Below, in pieces: positions 1 through 36,800 of a stretch of DNA of 64,000 nt; position 1 is the stretch's first letter, and each line of letters starts with the position of its first letter. This stretch comes from Phoronis australis. Its lineage: Eukaryota > Phoronida > Phoronidae. The notes below the pieces were generated by a model. That model made no database searches and was not told the DNA's origin. It worked only from the letters and a program-made list of their open reading frames with translations. Both the position numbers and the translations under genes were made by a program. The DNA lies in contig NMRA01000411.1 in the NCBI GenBank assembly GCA_002633005.1, forward strand, positions 101,266-165,265. Direction: 5' to 3'.

Positions 1-644
1 GGCTCTATATTTTTGTTATTAGTAATATATGAAATAGATAAGGTTACCCAAATGTAAAATTGAAAGGATAGAACAGATGTGTAATGTGACAACTTTGTGT
101 GATGTAACTGTGCCTATTAGCTTTAGCTAGGCCATTTCAACTACAATGTCTACATACTTTATGCCATCAGTGTGAATTTGCCTGTGATAATTTATATGAT
201 GCCTTATAAATAACTATTTTATAACATTCCTGTTTTTGTCAACATAACATTTCTGGTTTTGCTAAATAAATCTTTAGAGACAGCCACCATTAATTCATTT
301 TCAGTGATCGTTTCGCACTGCGCAAGTAACAATACACACACGACAAGTTGCGTTCACAATTTTTATTTCAAATTGTTCCCAGGAAAGTTAAAATCTAGCA
401 TAACCCAAGTAAACATTGCTAACAGTCTAAACCAATACCTCAAACATCCATTTATTGCACACGGTGAAAGAAACTACTACTGCTTAACCCATTTACAGAC
501 TGCGGCAGAAACAAATTTTAGCACAACTTGCCAACAACTTTCTTTTTTACAGAAATGACGGTGAATCTTCAATTGAATTTTTCAATACCACTAACTCAGG
601 TCACTTGTAATATCAAGCTGCATCAACTTCAATAATATTCAGAC

Positions 645-727
645 TTCATGAATATTCAGACCGTAATAGCCGAGTCAAATCTCCAGAATTCTACTTGGAA
701 ACGTCCTACGACCTGAATATTCATGAA
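645..727. repeat. Short inverted repeat
   Basis: TTCATGAATATTCAG at 645-659 is the exact reverse complement of 713-727. The similarity continues inward with mismatches, giving arms of about 23 bp around a spacer of roughly 40-50 bp. Confidence 0.75.
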
Positions 728-2953
728 TTATAAGACAGGTTTTTCCGAGTCCTTAAAACCACAGAGAGCAAAGAGGCAAATAGGAAGCTACGAACAACAC
801 TAAAAACGTCCAATTAATTAAAACACAGAACAAAAGAATTAAACCTTGAACAAATTAATAAAATATCACAAACATCTAACCCTAGAATGGGACACAGTGA
901 TCTGCCTTGCAGAGCGCAAAACATTTCATAAATCAGAGGGAGTTCTACCAAGACGGTGATACTCGCGTTGTTGAATCATGGTGTCATCATACCAAGTAAC
1001 ATCAACACTCAAAATATTCAAATACAACCGATCAATTGTGAACCATTCACAAGCATAAAAGAAAGTAAACCTACATCAAGGATATGTAATGAAAATAAAA
1101 TAACTTTCAACTCCAGGCAACGGTGATGAAATATACAACCAGTGTACAAACCACAAATCACCTGTACTACAAAACTATACAGTTCAAGAAATATTCCCCC
1201 TGAACTTATACATTGTGTGCCGCGTAAATGTTACGGCAAGATTTGACGGACAACTAAGCATTGTCAATAGGTAAGAGAGTCGAGATTAACAATTTTCCAG
1301 GAAACAATGGAATTAGACTCTCAAACCAATACCCTAAACAAGGAATCATTCTATTTTCTATGAAACCGTGGAACGTAATGCATATTTCTCTAAGTAAAGT
1401 TGTTGGAAAAATTTCCTGCAGCACACAATGCATGAGTCGAGGGACAGTCTCCATAACGAGCCTACAAACAACAGCCTACATAAACAAACACACATACAAA
1501 GAAGCGGAATTCTTATAAATGGAATTTCAAAATGCATCCCAAAGCCCCCTCCCAATTACGAAAATATCTACTTTTGCTATATTGCCTAATTCAAATTCTG
1601 GTAACCATGGTGATGATGAACAAGGCTAATAACGTAATGTCTTGATAAAAATGACAATGAGCACTGAAGAACCTAAATTTACGATTAATTTCAGAAAAAA
1701 ATACCGTATCAAAGACACAGTAATAAGTCAAAGAGTATTATCACACAAAACCATGACAAATTTGTAGTTCAAAGCACTTGAGCCATCACCATACCAACCA
1801 AGTAGAATGTGCCTAGATACCTACAGTACAATGTTGACTAGATGAGTTAACACGCCACACAATCAATGAAACATTAATATCATATGTAATAAGTGAAAAC
1901 CACTAGAGAAGATAGCAGACACAATACAATTTCATTAGTTACAACGTGACTACACAAGTCATCATTCAGTACGATTGATATCATCAAATGACTCCACAAA
2001 ATCTATCAATGAACGTTAAAGAAGTCAATGCAATCAAGTAACTGGCATTGCTTTATAAAACTCAGTTATGGGTCCAAACCATGAATTCATCTCCATCCGC
2101 TACACAGTCAACACCTATATAGTATACATATAAGAATATTAGCATTAATACGAGATCACGATAATAAAATTGGCTGTAACCACCAAACATCATGCACGCA
2201 AGAACACAGTACTAAATACAGAAGCACACTGTTAGCAAAAACAAAATCGCCAGTTAGAATATACAAAATGTGCGTTAAAATAACTAATCAACTGCTAACG
2301 AGGCTAGACAGACTAGATCCAAAGCACTGAAGTAACCGATTAACCAAGAATCGTCGTATACAATATTAGAGACAGTAAAATAAATCACTGGTAGTCATAG
2401 CCACGTTACAAGTCACAATCCAATAATTATGTTGATGCAAACATTTTAATACTCACAAGAGTCAATTCCCTAGATTCCTCAAAACCAGTATGCCAAAGAA
2501 GTTTATTTATTACAGTACTAGCCAAATAACGCACGGTAGTCGTGTATGCCAACAATAAACGAGCCATTCTAGCTGAGATTTCCTCCTGAATTACAACGGA
2601 ACGGCTGCAAGTATGAGGAGTAGGACATGATTATACGTAAAACATGATCTAGCTTGCAAAAAGACAACTCAGACCCAATATACACAATTACTGTCTATAC
2701 CCGCAGTGTCCATATCATAAACGTCTCGTGCACCGTACAACATTAGTCGCTCAAAATACTGATATAGCAATTCGAAGCTAAATATACAGACATCTAAAAT
2801 ATACAAAGACATAAACTGGAGACCAAGTAACAACTGAGTTGAACAAAATATTCATAGCAGAATTAGAACCAGCATCTTCTCTGAAGGCTATGTAGGACCT
2901 TATCAATAAGTCCGCGTATTTAGCAAATATCTACATAATTGCAAATTTTAACT

Positions 2954-3113
2954 ATGTCACGTGACCATGCATTATGTCACGTGACCGTGCATTATGTCAT
3001 GTGACCATGCATTATGTCATGTGACCATGCATTATGTCATGTGACCGTGCATTATGTCATGTGACCATGCATTATGTCATGTGACCATGCATTATGTCAC
3101 GTGACCATGCATT
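2954..3113. repeat. 20-bp satellite, 8 copies, E-box (CACGTG/CATGTG) in each unit
   Basis: Eight exact-length units of the form ATGTCAYGTGACCRTGCATT. Copies 1, 2 and 8 carry the palindrome GTCACGTGAC; the other five carry GTCATGTGAC. Located downstream of HIPK. Confidence 0.95.
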
Positions 3114-4633
3114 ATTAGAAAAAAGGTACATTGATAGCAAACCATCGGTATCACTAACATGATTAGATTTTATCTGATATACACGAGACCTCAAACATAC
3201 TTTAAGATTTCTAAAATATTTTGTTTTTGTTTTACGAAAATCATAGATGACCTCTCTTTTAATAAATGCCTCTCAAAGAAAAGAGAAACATTTTACAAAA
3301 AATTCCCGATAACGTTTTGGAATACAATGTACAAAGCATAATACCTCAAAGCCTTAATTTGTGAGAAAGTTAGCCAAATTTGGACGTTTTTCTAAGGTCC
3401 CACATAGCCTTGATTAAGTTTAGCCTGTACTAAGATTGTCCATACAGTCAATTACATCACAACGTCTGCGTTTTCTTTGGTATTACAAAATACCGTCCAC
3501 CAAGGACAAGACATTGTTGGAGACAATTGCAAATTAAAACTGTCAAAAATCAGTGAATTTTAAGTTTTTCTAGCTACCGCGAAGGAATGTTTCGTTTTCA
3601 ATTTGGTAGCTACCGCATTATTCAAAATAATTCATCAACGTAAAATAAAATCGTGCACGGCAGCAGCGGGGACAAAAATTTACGAATTTAACCGTCGGTA
3701 CTGGCAAAAAAACTAACCAAATCTAGTGCACACATACACACACACCATAACTCGCACTACCCTCACACTAATACATCTGCATTTTCGTGATTCAATGAAA
3801 GACTATAAAGTGTGTAATATTACAATCTAGTGAATATCACTTAAAACACACATAATATGCTAAAAGCACAAATGACACACCGGTGATAATACGCATGACC
3901 TTGATGGTGTTGAATACAGTGTAATATAAATGCTCATCAGACCACTATAATCTTAGGAAACCAGGCGTTTATTTTTACAATACGCTAACTAAGTGAAGGA
4001 GAAGGCTTTCAAAAAGTTGTATTTGTAATTGCGGAACATTCTTAGTAGTATTAGCCTGAAAATGGCCTACTAAATTGGTGAATTATAATTACACAGAAAC
4101 ACTGCGAGGATGAAAACTGTTTAGACACATTCAACACTACCAGAGCATTATTTGTATCACATATGAGCTAAAAGTACCTGACGAAATACAGCCTATGGCT
4201 CGTTTGCAAGAAGTACAAGTAACGAAGTCAAAAAGATTGCATGCAAACAAAGCACTCAAAAGCTCACTCAAAGATGGAGAAACAATTCATTCGATTATGA
4301 CAGCCAAAAAGATGTACTGAGTTCTACACTAATTACATAAAATACATATTGGCAAGCCATGTTCACAGGCTAAAATAGAGAATGCAGTGTTCCAAAATTA
4401 AATGTTCCACTAGCCAAAGCACCCGCGCCCTCCTTAAGTCATTGGAGGCGGCGATATTCGTCGACACGTCAAATCAGTCTAGATAATCAATTATCAACAA
4501 AATCAAAATCGTGTCGCACCTCACTTTTAAGAAGCCAAGATAAAAACTACTTCAAATCCGTTTAAATATAATTAAGAGCATAAAAATTTACTCACGAAAT
4601 TCATTGACAAATATAACACTATCATAAACACAC

Positions 4634-4639
4634 TTTATT
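4634..4639 (-). terminator. Candidate HIPK polyadenylation signal (AATAAA)
   Basis: First canonical AATAAA on the minus strand after the HIPK stop, about 270 bases downstream. Other copies occur further away, for example near 3967 and 2500, so longer 3' UTRs are possible. Confidence 0.5.
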
Positions 4640-4730
4640 ATAATTATTAACGTCTAAGCAAAACAAAATTGTATGTTACATTCCAATTACTTTCAAAAAT
4701 TATCTCATCACCACAATTAGTCAAAATAGG

Positions 4731-4803
4731 CCAAGCACAGACTTCCTAACGCCCTGTGCTTGGTACAAGGCCAAACACAGACATCTTAACGCCCTGTGCT
4801 TGG
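4731..4803 (-). repeat. Two tandem 40-bp hairpin units in the HIPK 3' UTR
   Basis: CCAAGCACAG (4731-4740) pairs perfectly with CTGTGCTTGG (4754-4763) over a 13-base loop. The second unit, CCAAACACAG (4771-4780) with CTGTGCTTGG (4794-4803), differs by one base in the stem. They lie between the stop codon and the candidate poly(A) signal. Confidence 0.7.
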
Positions 4804-4906
4804 TACAAGGCAGCAACAGATAAATTAAAAAAAAAAATGCGTCCCAGCAACAGCAGTGTTCAGTCGTGCGTGTCGACAACGAGGCATTCTGGGAAGTCCT
4901 GCGCTG

Positions 4907-29691
<24,785 letters not shown>

Positions 29692-29696
29692 TATGC

Positions 29697-32600
29697 AAAA
29701 TCAAGGAATTTTGGTTCATTTTGGCTGAATGTTTTTGGCGTGCTCTGCACAAAAGCAGAATCAATCACAATGGCGAAATACTCCATAACATATGAAAAGT
29801 GTGAACTGAGATATGGGTTCACAAGTTTGTTCGACTTAAAAACAATCCCAAACTGACCAACTGCGAAAACGTAGATGGCCACCAACATGGCCGCTGTAAC
29901 AGATTTATCAGAAACTAGGGATTAAACGACTCCAACCAATCGATAAGATGTCATAATTTACCCACAGTTTCGAAGACAAATTTGGTTGCACTTTCCAGAC
30001 CCTGACTGCCAGCCACAGTTACCACATAATCACTTGTGGCAGAAATCGTTTACTAAGCCAAGGCCCTGATTAAACCCATGAGGCAAAACAATCATGTGAC
30101 ATTTAGTTTCATTACAAAAAGAAGCCACTGGTATCCGGCCAACTAACTTAATGCACAACTCTCACTCGTTTATCTCATAAACAATTTGTGGAGACAGATG
30201 GCACTCTATTATCTTACTCGCGCCAATGTTGGGATCAACACCAACCTCGAAATGTTAAAATGTTCACTTTCAGGCGGCCATTATACACTTAGTGCCGTTT
30301 CCCAAATTACACAACCAAGATTTCTTTAAGAGAGCCAGTGTGTGCAAACGCCCATCTCACGAGAATTTAAGCTCAGAAACCTATGGATAACGGCCACAGC
30401 TAAGAACTTTATGAAATAAAATTCAACCTGTCCACCAAAGTGTGAGTCAATTGAAGAGTAATTGTGCAATACTGGTCCCTTCATTCCAGTACCAAAGATG
30501 AAGTGTTTACACTCCAATATTCCCATCCATATACTGTCTACACAAGGACAAGTTTATCCACATAACAGGAACAGCACTGTGATAACAAGCCAGCTTCAAG
30601 CCTGTGATCTTTGTGAAGACCAGACAACAAAGGGGAACATAAACACGTGCAAGGTCTGAGTGCCTTCTAGTGGAGTGTATGGATTGTTCAGTACAGTCTC
30701 AACAAGTGCTTTGCTGCGAATGTCACAGCAGTTGGAGCAAGTCAATCCAAAGTGCGACCCAAAATATATACACGGCATCAGCTCACCTGGTTTCACACAA
30801 AATATTCTTTAAACAAATCCTGGAGGTGAAAAAGGAAGTCAGACATGACCAACTTGAAGAGTCGACATCAGCAACAACATGAATTAATCAAAAACTAACT
30901 TGGCCGACAATAAAACATACCAACTAATGTTTTTTCCTATCAACACCACAGCTCCCCTGTTTTACAGGTTTCAGTCAGTGGGAATGCACAACTCCTCTCA
31001 AAACAGCAGGGCAAAATTGGGAAGATGTGGGACTCCGCTGCAATGGGAAAAGTTAACCTCACTCCGCTGGAAGTAATCGCTAGAGGCCGCAACATTCAAC
31101 ACACACGTTCAATCAAGAGTGCAAATCAACTACGCCATCTGGTGTTTCATCCCTGCAACAAGCAGTAACACCCGATGTCGCCACTGCAGAGCAGTGACAA
31201 AGGTGAGCGCGGCTGCAATGGAATTGCAATAGACCACAGTTCTGTAACCGAAAGCGAAATGACAGTGCCCTGCCAACAGAGACCCTTCTCGGTGTAGCCA
31301 CCACAAGTTGTTTGAAAAGCAGACACAGGGAATGATTTCATCAGAAGTACCGAGAAGTACAATGAGAAAAACGTTCACATAAACACTAGGCATTAATTAT
31401 TAAGTTATTCTTATGACAACTCTCATTTTAGACACACACAAATATTTCCTTTGCATGCACAGAATCAGCAAATACAACACAAGCAGGGGTTTATCTGTAG
31501 AGCTAGCAGACTGTCAGCTAATTATCAAACACCGACTAAACAGATGGTTTTTGGCAAAACAAAATTCTTCGCAGCTTAGCACGATGCAGATATTTGCAAA
31601 AATGAAATGCTCGTTCCAGACAAAACGAAAAACAATCTTCCCATACACGTGTATCACTAGCAGATTCAAAATTTCCTCACAGACAGACGAAAAGCAACAC
31701 CTCATTCATCACAGGATTACCATTACATTTCATAACCAAGGTCATAATTATTTTCGGTCACACACATGGAACAGACTACAGGAACGAACGGGGCTCGCCA
31801 GTCTAGGAAGTCAACTGATTTCAAACTGCACCAAACTGCGTTGTAGAGAGACTTACTGAGTCCTTATATGTTCAGACTGGGGAAGCCAGCAGACATTAGT
31901 AACGCTTGCTGGCGCAGACCTCATGGCCAACAGCCAAAAATGCAACACCATTTCTCATCATCCAAAAATACCACCAAACACCACAACCACCACGCTTAGC
32001 GAGAAAATTCTGCCAAAGGGTAAGTTTAACATTAGTAATATTTCCCACATAAATTCTCTATCAACAGGCACACTTCCATGACCTTTCATTAAGCTCATCA
32101 CCGTGATTATCATATTTGGAATTTCAGTAACTTTCTTGCAGTGAAATAAAACCACTTTCAGCCATATCACATAAAAACAGCAGTCACTTTATCATTTTCT
32201 CTATTTCAAGAGCTGACTACGTCGCTACTAACAATAAATATCAACCGAATATAGTGTAATGACACAGCAAATTATTTCTGCACAAATACCATATGCTTTG
32301 GGTGAAGAGGTATCTCAAAGCAAATCGAGACTTCCCTACTGCTTCAACTCGTCTTATACAGATTTCCAGTATATAGAGGCGACTAATAGTACAACTGTAT
32401 ACAAAATGAGAAACATTCTCTCAATTCTTCACCAATAAGTATGCAAAATTAACATTACAGCTGAACTGACTTAGGTAAAATTATGTAAATCGCAAATGTT
32501 TACAACACGAGAATGCTTTTCAAATCTTCACAAAACATAAATGAGCAAAATTAATTCCACGTTTTCTAATACCAGTTGACACTCCGCAAAAACAACCAAT

Positions 32601-33375
32601 CCAATGCGTGCCGCACAAAACAAGATAACAACTTGTTGTTTTTGCACTTCGTCCTGATTGCATATTTCTAACACAGATACAAGTGTGCACATGGTAATTT
32701 TCCACTCAATGCGTACAAACAACTAGGGAAATTGCCTGCAAATGATGAAAATTCTGTCCTTTTGTGATGGCTGCAGGGTACCAACCACAGCTGTAGGCTA
32801 CCAACCACATTAGAAATCAAATTAAATTCTACTGATGAATTCTTATGTTTGTTAACCAACTGAAATAACAGGTTTATGCTATAGCTTCTTGACCAGTGAA
32901 ACATGGCCACAGGTCAAGTAGAATTAATGCAATCATCCATAACAACCGTAAGTTAACATATGGAAAATCTCACCAAATTAGGGCACAAAATGGCAAAGTT
33001 AAAAAATGTTTCATTTTTTCCTCGAAAGCCTAAGTTTCATCAAATATATGCTTCCGTCACTTCTAACTTCTAAAACATCAACCAATTGAATGTTTTGAGA
33101 AACTGTAGACATTCTAAACAGTTTTAGAAGATTTTGAAGACTGATTATTTTTTACCAAACTTGTTGAGATTTCAGCATACAATAAAACACTTGATGATCA
33201 ACTCGCACAATAACCCTCGCTCAATCACAAAACTAGGAAGCCAAAAGTTCAATGTGCCTACAGCAAGAAGTCAGTAATCTAGGATGACATCCATTGTCTG
33301 CTTTGCCTCACAACTGCCGTATTCATACGAGTTAATGCACAGGCGCTTAAATAGGGATACTGAAAAAAATTAGGG
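29697..33375. other. Region upstream of HIPK exon 1, nothing recognised
   Basis: Probably HIPK 5' intron sequence. Several short overlapping open frames (for example 31130-31393 minus and 31413-31859 plus) show no family resemblance, no codon signal and no consistent splice structure. Confidence 0.5.
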
Positions 33376-33845
33376 GTTGGGCATTCAAAAACGGAATTTT
33401 GAGAAGTCAAGGATGGGAGATGTCCAAACATCGGATTCGCTCACAGGAAGCTTTCCCCNAAAAAAAAAAAAAAAACGTTACCACCATCAGTAGCATGCGT
33501 CTGCGTCCTTTTAGCTCGCCCCGTCTACTCCCAACCCACACATTTTTGGCTGCAGAGCGGTAGTATTTGTCGCCGCGCTTAACAATGACACGAGACGCCA
33601 TTGAAAATCACATCACGCTATTCCAGATGCCCCGGCAATGTTGACAATTTACGTTCCTCTGAACATAAAGAGCAACTTCCGCTTTTCGAGGTGAATGTCG
33701 TCTGCAACGCTGCGGTAAGAAAGGAATTTGCCGCGGAAATTTTATATCAAATCCGATTTTTTTACGCGGAAATATTATAAAAAAAGCGGAAAGCATATTT
33801 GAAAAAAGCGGAAATCCGCGTTTCCGCGGAAAATTCCAAGCCCTG
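33376..33845. mobile_element. hAT-like non-autonomous element, second copy
   Basis: From about 33459 to 33845 it is nearly identical to 57905-58303, including the right terminus ATTCCAAGCCCTG. The left end (about 33376, AGGGGTTGGGCATT) is diverged and interrupted by an N in an A-run. No transposase. Reduced-length open frames on the minus strand are shared with the other copy only because the DNA is shared. Confidence 0.75.
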
Positions 33846-36800
33846 ATTAGTAATAACTTTTAGCTCCATCGCCTGCTCGGCCATGCAGGTCAACTTGTTT
33901 CCATAGTCCCGTTTAGCCATCAACTTTTGGCCCGGCGCAACTGACACGGAGCAAACTGACCCCTGTCAAGCGGCCATTTACACACACAACTCACAAACCG
34001 TGGCAAGACGGAAATTAAACGCTGGAGAGACTGGATCGCACATGCGCAGGTTTACAAATGACGAGAGTTGCAGAGACAAAGAACCCGTACGTAGGTCATT
34101 GCACAAGCGCAGTAGAGATGATCCTTTCCGCCTTACTCCAGGTTCGCGTTTAGACTTATAATTGACACGGTGCAAGATGTTCCAGCGCAAATTACTCTAC
34201 CTCACAAACAGGTGGCAAACATTTGTCACCGCGGTGTCAATTTGCGCAGGCAGTGTCTGTCTGTTTACACACTGGAACAACTTGTTCCATGTCAGCTGAT
34301 CCATGTCAACTTTGTAAGTGTAAACGGCACTCATGTGACCAACAGTCACACCAGTTGTAGAGCACATGCCCACAGCCAGCCAATGTTCATCAGCAACAAT
34401 AGCTTTTATATTGCCAAGAAATCAATTCTCTTTAGGGCACGTACAAGCCGAGGCCAGTTTTAGCACTGTAATGGTACGCGAGCGATTATTTCTCACATGA
34501 AAAATAGCTGAAGTCAGCTACATTGGGGCTTAAACATAAAACAAATAAGTTTACAACGCTGCAAAAATTAACTGAAACTACTTTCAACAACCAGTTCACT
34601 CAATATACAAAATGCAAGACAAGGCATTCTCGGAAAAAATAAGACTAACCCCAATCATAGCGGATACATGTCCAGGACTCCTGCAACTACTAATCAGTAA
34701 GTGCTTGCACAAATAATGTCACCTGTATCACATAATTAGAGTGCTCAAAAATGAGACGAAGTACCTGGCGTCAAAATACATCTAACCAACAACTGTCCTG
34801 CCGATTCGATTTAAAATAAAACATAGACAAACCTCTTACAGTGATAACTGCGGGGAAAAATTATCAATCATTAATTTTAAATTCAAAACCTGTCAACACC
34901 AAAGATATTAACGAGTTTGAAGTGACACCATTGACAAGAAAAGTGATTTTCTGAAACTGGCCCCAGCGTGGATTCAAAACGGGATCTTTCATGTTGGTAA
35001 ACAAATGTTCTGCTGACAAGCTAAATCCCACTCGATAAATGACAGTATTTTCCAGGTATGGTATTTATCTAGTATAATTAACCAAGCTTCAATGAACGTC
35101 TGGAACATAGGCAAAACAAAATCATAAAACCACAACATATTTTATTGTTTTATCGCTCTCGTCAAAGGTTATACACCGTAACTTCGAAAAGTCTATCCTA
35201 TACAACAAGAATCCTAAACTGGTGTTTGGGGAGATCCTTCAATATTTTCACACGAGGTCTGAAGATGTAACAAATACCTCCAGTTTACACACATCCCTGG
35301 CAGCTGAGCACTGACTCAAGCACGGGGAATCCAGTTTCCAAATAAAAAACACACACGCGACCTCGACCAGCTGCTGGTTCGTAATTTTAGAATCAGTGGA
35401 TAAGGCAAACAAGCTCCAGATAAAACTAGAGGTTGTTGAATGTAAGGAAAAGTTGTTTGTTGTAGAACCCAGGTACTTCACAGTAAATGGCTTATACAGT
35501 GCCTTTCCCACCATGAGTTGCTCCAAAACAAGTTACAACTGGAACTTGGGACGTCTCTTGGTTAAGTTGTAATCTGAATGCTTTCATAGGCTGTGGCCAC
35601 TTGAGACACATGGTAACTTATCCCACCCTATTGAGGTAGAGTAATTTGTTCTAGGTTAACTTGCCACGTTCAAGATGCAAACCTGCAGAGGATGGGAAAA
35701 GCAATACCTCTCCTCATTTACATCCATATGGTGTATAAGAGCCTCTAATTTTGTTTGCTGACATGTTTGTGGCAGAGTGTGTGGTGTGTAGCGTGGACTC
35801 TCAGGCTGAACAAGAGCAAGTAAAGCAAGTTGTTCAGTGTGAACACGACTTAACTCACTAAACTTAGTGAGAACATGACTTTAAGAACGAACAATAGCGT
35901 GTTACTACACATTCCTATCAGGAACAACAGATTTTGTAAATGGTGCCCCACTGAACGACAAATTGCTTGTAGTTCTCTTGGCAACAGTATGGCCAAAGGC
36001 ACTAATAATGAGTGCTTTTAGGCAGCCTACTCAGGAACTATGTCATGGTGGAAGAGTGTGATTACATCTATTTTGCAATAAAAATGATATCAAACACATG
36101 GCTAGCAAGACATGCAAGCCTTGTGTGGAACCTTGTATATCAAGGTAGACCCAAAACACTTGAATAAGTCAGACCCAAAACACTTGAATAAGCCAGACCC
36201 AAAACACTTGAATAAGGTAGACCCAAAACACTTGCATAATATTGGCCACGTTTGAATAAAGCTATGGACGTTTTAGTTTGTTTAATCTTTCCAGAAAGGA
36301 TTATTCAAACTAGTCATAATCGTGTCACTTTGCAGTTGTCCCTATAGTATCACATTTACTATCAGGGCATTCTCTAAACAACATTTGGTTTCCCCCAATA
36401 TTCCTCACTAAGATAAAAGACAAACACTGGTGGCACGGCCCGCTTGATCTACATCAAGCAAATTAAATAAATTTACCAAGTTCTATATTAAAACTGGAAA
36501 AAAGAATGCTAAGTTGCTAAGTGGCATTTTAGAGATGACTTGGCAAAATTCCAGAAGTGAAATGAACACAAGAGCATAACCACAGAGCCGTAGAGTTACC
36601 GAAACGGATTGTTAGTTAACCGTGTCACACATGCAAGGATCTGAAACAGGAATTGAAACAGAAACTATAAGACCTGCTTTTCACTGGGGTTCAGACTGAA
36701 ACTTGTCTACAATAAACTTCCAACAGTGGAACTAATGTTCATCAGAAACAAACAATCGCAATGGTCCACACTGATCATTTAAAAAAAAACAGCTATTGAG

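Larger units (their letters stand above)
1..4633. other. Non-coding region downstream of HIPK
   Basis: No convincing exon or RNA gene seen. Open frames are short and unrelated to known families. It contains the 20-bp E-box satellite and a small inverted repeat (645-659 with 713-727). Part could be a long HIPK 3' UTR. Confidence 0.6.

Noticed and set aside
31413-31859. 148-codon plus-strand open frame
   Set aside because: No domain, no codon signal, no conserved motif; lies in non-coding sequence.
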